From: Chitinophagaceae bacterium 26-R-25
GTDB lineage: Bacteria > Bacteroidota > Bacteroidia > Chitinophagales > Chitinophagaceae
Assembly: GCA_029906195.1 (NCBI GenBank)
Contig: JARWSJ010000001.1
Coordinates: 1,054,001 to 1,118,000, forward strand
Direction: 5' to 3'
DNA length: 64,000 nucleotides
Below, in pieces: positions 9,024 to 17,147 of the stretch (positions are counted from its first letter, which is position 1; every line of letters starts with the position of its first letter). Made by a program: the position numbers and the translations under genes. Under the pieces are notes generated by a model that had not been told where the DNA came from, searched no databases, and saw only the letters and a list, made by a program, of their open reading frames with translations.

Positions 9024-10097
9024 ATGCAAAAGCATCTTGTAAAACTTGCATCAGTCTTGTGTTTGTCTGCCGGTCTGGCTACTGCCAATGCTCAAGAGAA
9101 AACACTGAAAGACGCATACAAAAATTATTTTCCTATTGGCGTTGCCGTTATGCCACAATCGTTAAAAGGGGATGAGGCTAAGCTGATACTGGAGCAATTC
9201 AACAGCATCACTCCTGAAAACTCCATGAAAATGGGAGCGATACACCCCGAGGAAAATCGTTACAACTGGAACGACGCAGATTCTATCGTTGCATTTGCAC
9301 AGGCGAACGGCTTGCGTGTTCGTGGCCACAATCTTTGCTGGCACGAGCATACACCAAAATGGCTTTTCACCGATGCCAATGGAAAACTGGTGTCGAAAGA
9401 AGTTTTGCTAAAACGTTTGAAAGATCACATAACGGCGGTTGTATCGCGCTACAAAGGAAAGGTCTACGCGTGGGATGTGGTAAACGAAGCGGTTGATGAT
9501 GATAGCACGAGGCTTTATCGCAATTCATTGTGGTACCAGATATGTGGAGAAGACTTCATTGTAAAGGCATTTGAATATGCACACGAAGCTGATCCGAATG
9601 CGCAACTGTTTTATAATGATTACAATACTGAACGACCTGAAAAACGTGACCGTGTTTACAAATTGCTTAAGAAGCTTGTGGATGCGCATGTGCCTGTTAA
9701 CGCAGTAGGCTTGCAGGGACATTGGTCCATTTATGAACCAACAGAAAAAGAACTGAGGGATGCCATTGAAAAGTTTGCGTCGCTTGGTTTGAAAATACAG
9801 ATCACGGAATTGGATATGTCTATTTATCCATGGGAGAAAAATGTTCGTGCGAAAACGGCGAACGATATAGACAAATACACACCGGAACTGGAACAAAAGC
9901 AAACCGAGCAATACAAGAAAATGTTCAGCATTTTTCGCGACTATAAAAACGTGATCACTGGTGTTACTTTCTGGAACACCTCGGACCGCACGACATGGCT
10001 TGATCACTACCCAGTTCCCGGCCGAAAAAACTATCCATTGCTATTCGATGTGAATTGGCAGCCGAAGCACGCATTTTGGAGTGTCGTTACCTTTTAG
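9024..10097 (+). CDS. GH10 endo-1,4-beta-xylanase
   Basis: Single-domain GH10 xylanase of 357 aa, the usual size for the catalytic barrel plus signal peptide. The N-terminus 'MQKHLVKLASVLCLSAGLA' followed by 'TANAQE' is a signal peptide for SPase I with no lipobox, so the enzyme is probably periplasmic, in contrast to the lipidated GH10 at 3.7 kb. Motifs are 'ITPENSMK', 'GHNLCWHEHTP', the acid/base motif 'WDVVNEAVDD' (Glu155) and the nucleophile motif 'ITELDMS' (Glu262). A periplasmic GH10 acting on imported oligosaccharides beside a surface GH10 is the expected division of labour in a xylan locus. The gene ends directly at an inverted word-repeat array. Confidence 0.96.
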   Translation: MQKHLVKLASVLCLSAGLATANAQEKTLKDAYKNYFPIGVAVMPQSLKGDEAKLILEQFNSITPENSMKMGAIHPEENRYNWNDADSIVAFAQANGLRVRGHNLCWHEHTPKWLFTDANGKLVSKEVLLKRLKDHITAVVSRYKGKVYAWDVVNEAVDDDSTRLYRNSLWYQICGEDFIVKAFEYAHEADPNAQLFYNDYNTERPEKRDRVYKLLKKLVDAHVPVNAVGLQGHWSIYEPTEKELRDAIEKFASLGLKIQITELDMSIYPWEKNVRAKTANDIDKYTPELEQKQTEQYKKMFSIFRDYKNVITGVTFWNTSDRTTWLDHYPVPGRKNYPLLFDVNWQPKHAFWSVVTF

Positions 10098-10098
10098 G

Positions 10099-10252
10099 AA
10101 TTTGAAAATTTGAAGATGTGGAAATTTGAAAATGCACTCTGTGTGTCAGCGATACTAATTTGAATGTTTTTTCCTGGTAGGGATTCAGTTATTCGTTTTG
10201 ACAACCGCACCAAAAGAATTTTCAAATTTTCAAATCTTCAGATTTACAAATT
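10099..10252. repeat. Inverted word-array, AATTTGAA type (copy 1)
   Basis: The left arm at 10099-10136 iterates AATTTGAA/GATTTG-like words and starts one base after the GH10 stop codon. The right arm at 10217-10252 is the complementary array (TTTTCAAATTTTCAAATCTTC). The spacer is about 80 nt. A second copy with the same word lies at 33509-33796. Confidence 0.75.
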
Positions 10253-10299
10253 AATGCGAACCAACCGGTTCACATTTTGTTTAGGAAGTCAAAAACTCG

Positions 10300-12558
10300 A
10301 TGAAACCATGGTTTTTGCTGTGTTTGCTGAGTGTTGCGTTTTGTTCGTATGGACAAACGGAGCCGTGGCCAAAAGAAATAGCGATTGAAAACGGGGGCAA
10401 GATTGTTATTTACCAGCCACAGCCCGAGAGGCTTTCCGGCGGCACATTATCCTTTAGAGCTGCACTATCCGTAAGGCAAAAGTCTAACGAGGAGCCGGTA
10501 TTTGGCGTCTTTTGGGCAGACGCAACCGTGTCTGAAAATGGCCAGACATTCGACCTCCAATCTGTTAAAATTACCCACACACAATTTCCCGACAGCTCCA
10601 TTAACGATGTGAGCAATATTGAGCAAAAGATAGAAGCTCAATTACCAAAATGGAATTTGAAGTTTAACAAAGATGATGTCACGGCGGCTATCCAGCAGGA
10701 GCAGCAAAACATGACACCTGACTTCAAAACCGATGCACCAAAGATCATCTATGCCAACAAGGCCTCTACACTGGTGCTGATAGACGGCGATCCTAAAATT
10801 GAAAAGGATAAAAATATCAAAAACATGCAGCGTGTGATGAACACGCCCTTTCTCATTGTACAAAACGCTGATGATAAAAAATATTACCTCTACGGCGGAG
10901 GGTTTTGGTATGTTTCAAACTCCCCACTCGGTGAATATGCGTACGTGAAAAGTTTGCCCCGGACCATCAAAGAAATGGACAAGCAAATAAAGGAACAGGA
11001 GAAAAAAGATAAATCAAAACAAGAAGAAAGCGCATCATCACCAACAGCAATAATTATCAGTACGGAACCGGCAGAGTTGATCCAAACGGAAGGGGAGCCA
11101 ACGTACAAGCCAATCCAGGGTACATCATTGTTGTTTGTCGACAATACTCTCGATGAAATCTTCAAGGATGTGAACTCGCAGCTGACCTTCATACTGATTT
11201 CAGGAAGATGGTACAGTGCGCCGTCACTAAACGGCCCATGGGCGTTCGTAAATGCAGATAAGCTGCCCGCGGATTTTGCCAAAATACCTCCCGGCTCTGA
11301 AAAAGACGGTGTGCTCTCGAGCGTTGCCGGCACTGAAGAAGCGCAGGAGGCGATATATGATGCGCAGGTTCCACAAACTGCGAAAGTAGACAAGAAAACG
11401 GCGAAGTGTGAGGTGACATACGACGGCTCGCCGAGATTCGCCCAGATTGAAAACACTAGTCTTAAAATAGCTGAAAACAGCAATATCACTGTGATGCAGG
11501 CCGCCAATGGTAAATACTATGCCCTGGAAAACGGTGTGTGGTTCATTAGTAACAACGCGAACGGCCCCTGGGAAGTTGCCAACGAGCGGCCACAGGATGT
11601 TGAGAAAATACCGCCGAGCAGTTCTGCTTACAATACGAAGTATGTGTACATCTATGACAACACGCCGAATTATGTTTACATGGGGTATACACCCGGATAC
11701 CTCGGCAGTTATTACTACATGAACACAATTGTGTGGGGAACCGGCTGGTATTATCGGCCGTGGTATGGCTATTACTACTATCCGCGTCCCTGCACATGGG
11801 GATTCGGCATGCATTACAATCCCTGGATGGGTTGGAGCATGAGCTTTGGTTTTAGCGTAGGATGGTTCAGCTACCGATATGGCTGGGCCGGCGGTTGGTA
11901 CGGAGGCTGGTTCGGTCCGCCTGCATTCAAGCCGCCATACCGGCCATGGGGATGGAGTGGCGGTTATTACAGACCCGGAGGCCCTTACTATGGCTACAGG
12001 CCGCATGTGACCGTGAATCGTCCCACATATGTTAACCCTCACAGGTATGTGAACAACAACCGCTACGCCCGCAACAACAATGTTTACAGAGGTTCAAACG
12101 GCGTAACGACAAGGGATATAAATAGGAGACCGGCGGCTTCAACACGTCCGGTTGGAAGCACTAGACCTGCTCCCGGAAACAATTACAGGCCCGGAAACAA
12201 TAACCGGTTACCCGGAAACAACAACCGTTTGCCGGGGGAGACTCCAAGACCGGGCATCAACCCTGGCAACAACAATCGATTACCGCCGTCATATAATCGG
12301 CCACCGACACATACGACAAGACCGGCTCCAGCGCCTAATCCATCAAGACCGACGCCAATGCCAAGTCCATCAAGACCAGCACCAACACGACCTGCCCCAA
12401 TGCCGAGTCCGTCGCGACCTGCACCGTCTAACAGGCCGGTTCCCCCACCTCAGCCGTCAAGACCAGCAACTTCGCCCGGTTACAACAGGCCAAGCCAGCC
12501 GTCGAGCAGACCGATGCCTCAAAGCAGACCATCAACAGCACCTGCGAGGAGGTTTTGA
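10300..12558 (+). CDS. Secreted Trp/Tyr/Gly-rich and Pro/Arg-rich repeat protein
   Basis: Unrecognised function; 752 aa with a signal peptide ('MKPWFLLCLLSVAFCSYG'). Three imperfect repeats share a pattern like 'G.WY.S....GPW..V....LP.D..KIPP.S' (about residues 195-222, 295-333 and 404-441). A Tyr/Trp/Gly-rich segment follows (about 447-568, e.g. 'GWYYRPWYGYYYYPRP'), then a Pro/Arg/Ser/Asn low-complexity tail (about 570-752) with iterations of 'RPGNNNRLPG' and 'PSPSRPAP'. Similar proteins in Bacteroidota are sometimes labelled 'carbohydrate-binding family V/XII' (from memory), which fits the aromatic repeats but is unproven. It follows the xylan locus after 200 bp and an inverted repeat, so it may be a separate unit. 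Confidence 0.85.
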   Translation: MKPWFLLCLLSVAFCSYGQTEPWPKEIAIENGGKIVIYQPQPERLSGGTLSFRAALSVRQKSNEEPVFGVFWADATVSENGQTFDLQSVKITHTQFPDSSINDVSNIEQKIEAQLPKWNLKFNKDDVTAAIQQEQQNMTPDFKTDAPKIIYANKASTLVLIDGDPKIEKDKNIKNMQRVMNTPFLIVQNADDKKYYLYGGGFWYVSNSPLGEYAYVKSLPRTIKEMDKQIKEQEKKDKSKQEESASSPTAIIISTEPAELIQTEGEPTYKPIQGTSLLFVDNTLDEIFKDVNSQLTFILISGRWYSAPSLNGPWAFVNADKLPADFAKIPPGSEKDGVLSSVAGTEEAQEAIYDAQVPQTAKVDKKTAKCEVTYDGSPRFAQIENTSLKIAENSNITVMQAANGKYYALENGVWFISNNANGPWEVANERPQDVEKIPPSSSAYNTKYVYIYDNTPNYVYMGYTPGYLGSYYYMNTIVWGTGWYYRPWYGYYYYPRPCTWGFGMHYNPWMGWSMSFGFSVGWFSYRYGWAGGWYGGWFGPPAFKPPYRPWGWSGGYYRPGGPYYGYRPHVTVNRPTYVNPHRYVNNNRYARNNNVYRGSNGVTTRDINRRPAASTRPVGSTRPAPGNNYRPGNNNRLPGNNNRLPGETPRPGINPGNNNRLPPSYNRPPTHTTRPAPAPNPSRPTPMPSPSRPAPTRPAPMPSPSRPAPSNRPVPPPQPSRPATSPGYNRPSQPSSRPMPQSRPSTAPARRF

Positions 12559-12660
12559 TCTCCTGAATGTTAAAGGACTGACCTTCTTCAGAAGATGAAA
12601 GACTTAGGTAAATATGGTAAAGGTTGAACTCAGGGAAGATCAGAACGGGATGGGCAGCAA

Positions 12661-13095
12661 TTACAAAGAAGCTTCGGCTAGCTTTTGAGAAAAACAAAAT
12701 TTTTTGATGTTTTTCATCAAACGCCTCGCTTTGTCTGCAATCATTTTGTCGTGTAAATAACCGGAATAGCGGGCGGTCATCGACATACTTAATAACCAAT
12801 CATAATCCGGAGAAATAGAATCGCAATGCTTTTCTACCAGGTCAGCAAGTAGTTCGTGTTTGCTGATTCTCCTTTCATTTTTATAGCGGTAGTAATCATC
12901 GAGACACTCTATCTTCGTTTTTTTGCCATTAATTGTTGGTGCTTCAAAAGGAAACACTTTATAGTTTACGAATTGCAGTGCTGCATAGAATGCAGTTGTG
13001 ATAGTCCAATCAGCAAATTCAACTGTTAATTCAAGGTGATCGCAAACAGCTTCGTTGTGTAAAGCATGATGCAATTTGTTACTATTCTTTTTCAT
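12661..13095 (-). CDS. HEPN-like small protein
   Basis: Helical 144-aa protein. The segment 'FADWTITTAFYAALQFVN' (27-44) resembles the second helix of HEPN-domain proteins, and 'RRISKH' (75-80) fits the HEPN ribonuclease pattern R-x4-6-H (Arg75, His80). Its start overlaps the end of the upstream gene by 14 bp, indicating translational coupling in a two-gene minus-strand operon. HEPN proteins are often toxins or RNases paired with a small partner, which makes a toxin-antitoxin or defence role possible. That role is inference, and the fold assignment rests on pattern only. It converges with the repeat-rich secreted protein gene, which ends at 12558. Confidence 0.72.
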   Translation of the reverse strand: MKKNSNKLHHALHNEAVCDHLELTVEFADWTITTAFYAALQFVNYKVFPFEAPTINGKKTKIECLDDYYRYKNERRISKHELLADLVEKHCDSISPDYDWLLSMSMTARYSGYLHDKMIADKARRLMKNIKKFCFSQKLAEASL

Positions 13096-13561
13096 ACTTT
13101 AAAAAGAAGCCATCAGCGGTTATACATTTTTCGTTGAGTTCATCAGAGTGTGGCATGAATGAAAATGATATGTAAAAGCTATCACTCTCAACTTCATTTT
13201 TTAGTTTTCTTGCAAGAGTAAAGATGCCCCGGAATTCGTCGGAGAGGAAGTCTTCTTTTTTGGCAATAACCAATGCAGAAAACTTGGTTATCCCTTCGGC
13301 TCTAACATGAATAGTTTTGAAATTGATTTTTCTGTCTGCAGCCGCGGCGTACAGTTTTTCGGAAATGGAAGTTGCAATTGCCATGTTGTCGTTAAACTGT
13401 TTGGCGAGTGTTTCGATCATTTCATTTTTCCCATCTCGTTTACCTTTTAGGTAGGCATCGATGAGGCAATCTCCTGTAAAAACTGATTCTTCTTTTTTCC
13501 AGTTATGCGGCAGGGGAGAAGGTTTAATTGTTTGTTTTTCAGTTATATGCATAAGCAACAT
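13082..13561 (-). CDS. Hypothetical protein, partner of the HEPN-like gene
   Basis: Unrecognised 159-aa cytosolic protein with no signal peptide or membrane segment. The N-terminal half looks helical ('GKRDGKNEMIETLAKQFNDNMAIATSI'), and the C-terminal half alternates strands and helices ('FKTIHVRAEG', 'KFSALVIAKKED', 'FYISFSF'). The alternation is reminiscent of a small nucleotidyltransferase fold, but the catalytic GS...D.D motif of MNT antitoxins is absent. It is first in a two-gene minus-strand operon and overlaps the HEPN-like gene by 14 bp. ATG codons at 13561 and 13552 are both possible starts. A role as antitoxin to the downstream product is only suggested by the gene order. Confidence 0.7.
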   Translation of the reverse strand: MLLMHITEKQTIKPSPLPHNWKKEESVFTGDCLIDAYLKGKRDGKNEMIETLAKQFNDNMAIATSISEKLYAAAADRKINFKTIHVRAEGITKFSALVIAKKEDFLSDEFRGIFTLARKLKNEVESDSFYISFSFMPHSDELNEKCITADGFFLKYEKE

Positions 13562-13758
13562 TGAGCCACGAATCTATATCCTTTTATTTGAACTCAAAAA
13601 TAAAAATACCACATTTTCTGAAAATAGAACCCATAGTGCTACGTATTCAATCAATTACTTATATGAAGTGACTTTTTTTAATATGATCTGGACGCAATTG
13701 AAAAAAACTGGCATATCTAACTGTTTTCTGAAGAGCAATGATTAGTCAAAAAACTAAA

Positions 13759-13780
13759 AAACCCTCCAAAAGGAGGGTTT
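13759..13780 (-). terminator. Intrinsic terminator of the small membrane protein gene
   Basis: Perfect 9-bp stem (AAACCCTCC, 13759-13767, with GGAGGGTTT, 13772-13780) and a 4-nt loop. Read on the minus strand it is followed by a T-rich run. It lies 36 nt after the stop codon of the 49-aa gene at 13817-13966. The plus-strand side is also T-rich, so it may work in both directions. Confidence 0.8.
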
Positions 13781-13816
13781 AATTATTTTGATCCTTATAA
13801 AAAGGAAGGAGTGGCT

Positions 13817-13966
13817 TTAGATGATATCCATCGCCTTAACAAAGTAAAGGCAAACGAAAGGAATGATCAACGTTAAATATTCAAAATGTAAAGTAATCGC
13901 CAAAATCAATGCTATAGTTGCAACAAAGAATAACAACCAATAAAGTCCTGTAGATTTTTTTGCCAT
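13817..13966 (-). CDS. Small two-helix membrane protein (49 aa)
   Basis: Short gene running from the ATG at 13966 to the TAA at 13817. The product starts 'MAKKSTGLYWLLFF', continues through a hydrophobic helix to 'ILAITLHFEYL', has a second helix 'LTLIIPFVCLYFV', and ends 'KAMDII'. Two predicted transmembrane segments (about residues 8-26 and 30-44) with a basic N-terminus indicate a small inner-membrane protein. A clean intrinsic terminator follows, which supports a real transcription unit. No function is recognised. The short length is why it is easily overlooked. Confidence 0.72.
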   Translation of the reverse strand: MAKKSTGLYWLLFFVATIALILAITLHFEYLTLIIPFVCLYFVKAMDII

Positions 13967-14074
13967 GTCAAAAAAAGTTTGTGCGAAAATAAGAGAACAA
14001 ATTCAAAAACATCAAATTATCTCAAAAAAAAAATCGGCTTTATGGCGTTTATGGTCGTCAATCACCTTTTTCAG

Positions 14075-14164
14075 GTGTACGATGTACGAAGTACGGTGTA
14101 CGATATACATGCCGGAGCAAGATTCCAGAGCCGTTCGTATATCATAGTCCGTACATCGCACATC
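14075..14164. repeat. Inverted word-array, TACGATG type
   Basis: The left arm (14075-14108) iterates GTACGATGTACGAAGTACG-like words; the right arm (14136-14164, beginning CGTATATCATAGTCCGTAC) is roughly complementary, with a 27-nt spacer. It lies in the gap between the small membrane protein gene and the glucanotransferase gene. The rest of 13967-14303 shows no further gene. Confidence 0.7.
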
Positions 14165-14303
14165 ATTGCGTTCACTATTTCTTTATACATAATTACTTAC
14201 GCTGATGTGTTTTTTGCAAAATATTGTAAGCTTATTGTATTTTCGATTACCAACGATCTTACCATAGAAAATAAGCCAATTCTGAAATTTCAAAATATTT
14301 GAC

Positions 14304-16994
14304 ATGCGAATTGATTTTTACGTAAGGTTTTTTACGCATTTTGGACAGGCCATTTTCCTGAAAGGCAATATTGATAAACTCGGAAAATTCGAAACAGAGG
14401 GTTTGCCTCTCAGCTATTTTAATCGTGACTTCTGGCATGCAAGTATTGACATCGACCCGGAGAACCTGAAAGAAATTCACTACAAGTATGCATTGAAAAA
14501 TGTTGACGGAACTTTCGTAGACGAAGGCGGCGACGACAGGGTGATTGAGTTATCCAAAATTACCAATGACCATGTCGAGATCATCGATACCTGGAACTTC
14601 GCGGGAGAATTTGAAAATGCATTTTACACTATTCCGTTCCGGGAAACGCTTTTGCCTTCACACTCATCCGCGGCTAAAGCAGGTGCGCCTAAAAAGTTCA
14701 GCCATATATTTCGCATAAAGGCTCCGCTTCTTCACAAGCATGAAGCCGTTTGCATTTCAGGAAGCGGTTCTGCATTGGGAGACTGGGATCAGTCGAAGGC
14801 GACCATCTTCAAGATGCATGGCAATTGGTGGGAAGCAAAGATTGATCTGCCAAAAGAGGAACTGCCTGTTACTTACAAATATGCGATCTACGATACCAAA
14901 GAAAAGAAGATTACGCATTTTGAAAATGGCGCCAACAGATCACTGCATGGAGATGCTACGGATAAGCTAACCATTATTCACGATGGATTTATAAACCTCC
15001 CCAACAACACCTGGCGCGGTGCAGGTGTAGCCATTCCGGTGTTTAGTTTGCGCAGCAAGAAGAGCTTTGGTGTGGGTGAATTTGCTGACATTAAATTATT
15101 GGTGGATTGGGCAAAGTCTATCGGACTCAGGCTGATACAACTTTTGCCGGTTAATGACACCATCGCGACAAATACTTGGCTGGACTCGTATCCATATGCA
15201 GCTATCTCTGCATTTGCCCTTCATCCCATTTACATACATCTTGAGCAGGTGGCTAATCATAAGCATGGTCACATTTTGAAGCCACTGAAAAAAGTGCAGG
15301 GCGTATTGAATGATCTCAATGCAGTCGACTATGAGCAGGTGATGAAATACAAACTCTCTATTTTGAAAGTCTTGTATTTCGCAGAGAAAGAAGATTTTCT
15401 AAAGGACGAAGATTTTAAAAAGTTTTTCGACGAAAACAAAGAATGGCTGGTGCCATATGCCGCCTTCAGTTATCTCAGAGATCTAAATGGTACCGCAAAT
15501 TTTGCTACATGGAAAAAGCATGCGGTGTATGACAAAGCAGCAATTGACAAATTTGTTTCGCCACGCAACAAGCATTACGATGAAATAGCCACATGGTATT
15601 TCATTCAATACCACCTTCATCTGCAATTAAAGGAAGCTGCAGAATATGCGCACAAACATGGCATTATAATGAAAGGCGACATTCCGATTGGCGTGTACCG
15701 ATACAGTTGTGATGCGTGGGTAGAACCTGCATTGTACAACCTCGATATGCAGGCAGGAGCACCTCCCGATCCATTTGCTGTGTCCGGCCAAAACTGGGCA
15801 CTCCCAACTTACAACTGGAACAAAATGGCGGCAGATCATTATGCATGGTGGCACAGGCGTTTCGATCAGATGACCAATTACTATGATGCTTTTCGCATAG
15901 ATCACATCCTTGGTTTTTTCAGGATATGGAGCATACCTATAGAATCTGTTGAAGGAATCATGGGGCATTTTGTTCCGGCGATTCCGGTTTATATCAATGA
16001 GTTTACTGAACGCAATATCTGGTTCGACTTCAACCGTTACACAAAACCATTCATTAATGATTATGTGCTGGGCATTGAATTTGGAAACACTGCGCAATAT
16101 GTGAAGGAGACCTTCCTTCAATCAACCGGCGTTGAAACGTTTGAATTAAAAGAAGCATTCAACACGCAGCGAAAGGTGGCCGAACATTTTGCGAAACTGG
16201 AAAGCAATGATCTCAACGATGCATTGAAACAAGGTTTGTTTGACCTTATTTCAAATGTAATATTGTTTGAAGTGCCGGGCTCCAATGGTTCCCAATTTCA
16301 TTTCCGCATAGGAATGGAAAGCATCACTTCGTACCAGCAACTGGAATGGCACACACAGCAACAATTGAAAGATCTTGCCGTAAATTATTTCTACTACAGG
16401 CAGGAAGAATTTTGGAGAAAGGAAGCGTTAAAAAGATTGCCAGCACTGAAAGCATCAACAGGCATGTTGATCTGTGGAGAGGATCTTGGCATGGTACCAG
16501 CATGCGTGCCAGATGTGATGCGACAACTGGGCATTCTCAGTCTCGAAATACAACGTATGCCAAAATCGCTGAGCCAGGAATTTTTCCATCCTGCAAGCGC
16601 TCCATACTTAAGTGTGTGCATGCCTTCCACACACGACATGAGTACGATCCGCGGCTGGTGGGAGGAAGACAGGGCGCGCACGCAACGTTTCTTTAACTAT
16701 CAATTACAGCAATGGGGCGATGCGCCGTTGTTCTGTGAGCCATGGATCAATAAAGCCATCGTTCTGCAGCACTTGCATTCACCGGCAATGTGGAGCATCT
16801 TTCAGATACAGGATCTGTTTGGTATTGACGGAGATTTACGCAGTGAAGACGTTGCGGCAGAACGCATCAACGATCCTTCCAATCCTAAAAACTATTGGCG
16901 TTACAGAATGCATATTACGCTTGAGCAGTTGATGAAAGAGAAAGCGTTTAACCATGAGTTGAAAGAGAATGTAAAGGCGAGTGGGAGAGGCTAG
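14304..16994 (+). CDS. malQ: 4-alpha-glucanotransferase, DPE2-type (two CBM20 + GH77)
   Basis: Cytosolic amylomaltase that transfers alpha-1,4-glucan segments or glucose between maltodextrins. At 896 aa it is much longer than E. coli MalQ because two CBM20-like starch-binding domains precede the GH77 barrel (about residues 1-110 and 130-235; 'RIKAPLLHKHEAVCISGSG' begins the second). This matches the plant DPE2 and Bacteroidota architecture. GH77 motifs are 'YDAFRIDHILGFFRIW' (nucleophile Asp533), 'ICGEDLGMVP' (acid/base Glu726) and 'PSTHDMSTIRGWW' (Asp778). No signal peptide is present. No other maltose or starch gene lies next to it, so it probably serves glycogen or maltodextrin turnover. 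Its stop codon forms part of an inverted repeat arm. Confidence 0.95.
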   Translation: MRIDFYVRFFTHFGQAIFLKGNIDKLGKFETEGLPLSYFNRDFWHASIDIDPENLKEIHYKYALKNVDGTFVDEGGDDRVIELSKITNDHVEIIDTWNFAGEFENAFYTIPFRETLLPSHSSAAKAGAPKKFSHIFRIKAPLLHKHEAVCISGSGSALGDWDQSKATIFKMHGNWWEAKIDLPKEELPVTYKYAIYDTKEKKITHFENGANRSLHGDATDKLTIIHDGFINLPNNTWRGAGVAIPVFSLRSKKSFGVGEFADIKLLVDWAKSIGLRLIQLLPVNDTIATNTWLDSYPYAAISAFALHPIYIHLEQVANHKHGHILKPLKKVQGVLNDLNAVDYEQVMKYKLSILKVLYFAEKEDFLKDEDFKKFFDENKEWLVPYAAFSYLRDLNGTANFATWKKHAVYDKAAIDKFVSPRNKHYDEIATWYFIQYHLHLQLKEAAEYAHKHGIIMKGDIPIGVYRYSCDAWVEPALYNLDMQAGAPPDPFAVSGQNWALPTYNWNKMAADHYAWWHRRFDQMTNYYDAFRIDHILGFFRIWSIPIESVEGIMGHFVPAIPVYINEFTERNIWFDFNRYTKPFINDYVLGIEFGNTAQYVKETFLQSTGVETFELKEAFNTQRKVAEHFAKLESNDLNDALKQGLFDLISNVILFEVPGSNGSQFHFRIGMESITSYQQLEWHTQQQLKDLAVNYFYYRQEEFWRKEALKRLPALKASTGMLICGEDLGMVPACVPDVMRQLGILSLEIQRMPKSLSQEFFHPASAPYLSVCMPSTHDMSTIRGWWEEDRARTQRFFNYQLQQWGDAPLFCEPWINKAIVLQHLHSPAMWSIFQIQDLFGIDGDLRSEDVAAERINDPSNPKNYWRYRMHITLEQLMKEKAFNHELKENVKASGRG

Positions 16995-17147
16995 GAATTA
17001 GAAATTAGGAATTAGAAATTAGGAATTAGAAATTAGGAATTAGAAATTAGGAATTAGGAATTGTTAACAGCACAGTCATTCGGTGTGCTTTCAAACATGA
17101 TCTAACACAGAAAGAATTCTTAATTCCTAATTCCTAATTCTTAATTA
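16992..17147. repeat. Inverted word-array, AATTAGG type (copy A1)
   Basis: The left arm 16992-17062 is about eight iterations of GAATTAGAAATTAG; the right arm 17114-17147 is the complementary GAATTCTTAATTCCTAATTC-like array. The arms include the stop codons of both convergent genes (TAG at 16992-16994 and TAA at 17145-17147). The roughly 50-nt spacer contains TGCTTTCAAAC and TAACAC, shared with the copies at 27.3 kb (in part) and 30.7 kb. It probably acts as a bidirectional terminator. Confidence 0.85.

Noticed and set aside
10164-10388. 74-codon plus-strand frame across the AATTTGAA array
   Set aside because: It is made largely of the repeat arm and overlaps the start of the secreted protein gene in another frame.
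11227-12042. 271-codon antisense frame inside the Trp/Tyr-rich secreted protein gene
   Set aside because: Long antisense frames are expected opposite compositionally biased coding sequence. The plus-strand gene has a signal peptide and internal repeats, while the antisense product has no recognisable features.
12152-12598. 148-codon plus-strand frame overlapping the Pro/Arg tail
   Set aside because: Out-of-frame translation of a repetitive Pro/Arg/Asn-coding region. No start context or domain is seen.
13965-14302. Two overlapping plus-strand frames before the glucanotransferase gene
   Set aside because: They cover the TACGATG inverted array and are opposite the promoter region of the small membrane protein. 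The translated products look random.
16992-17147. CRISPR-like array of short AATTAGG repeats
   Set aside because: Repeat units are about 7-14 nt with no unique spacers between them and no cas genes nearby. The structure is a tandem word array with a complementary arm.
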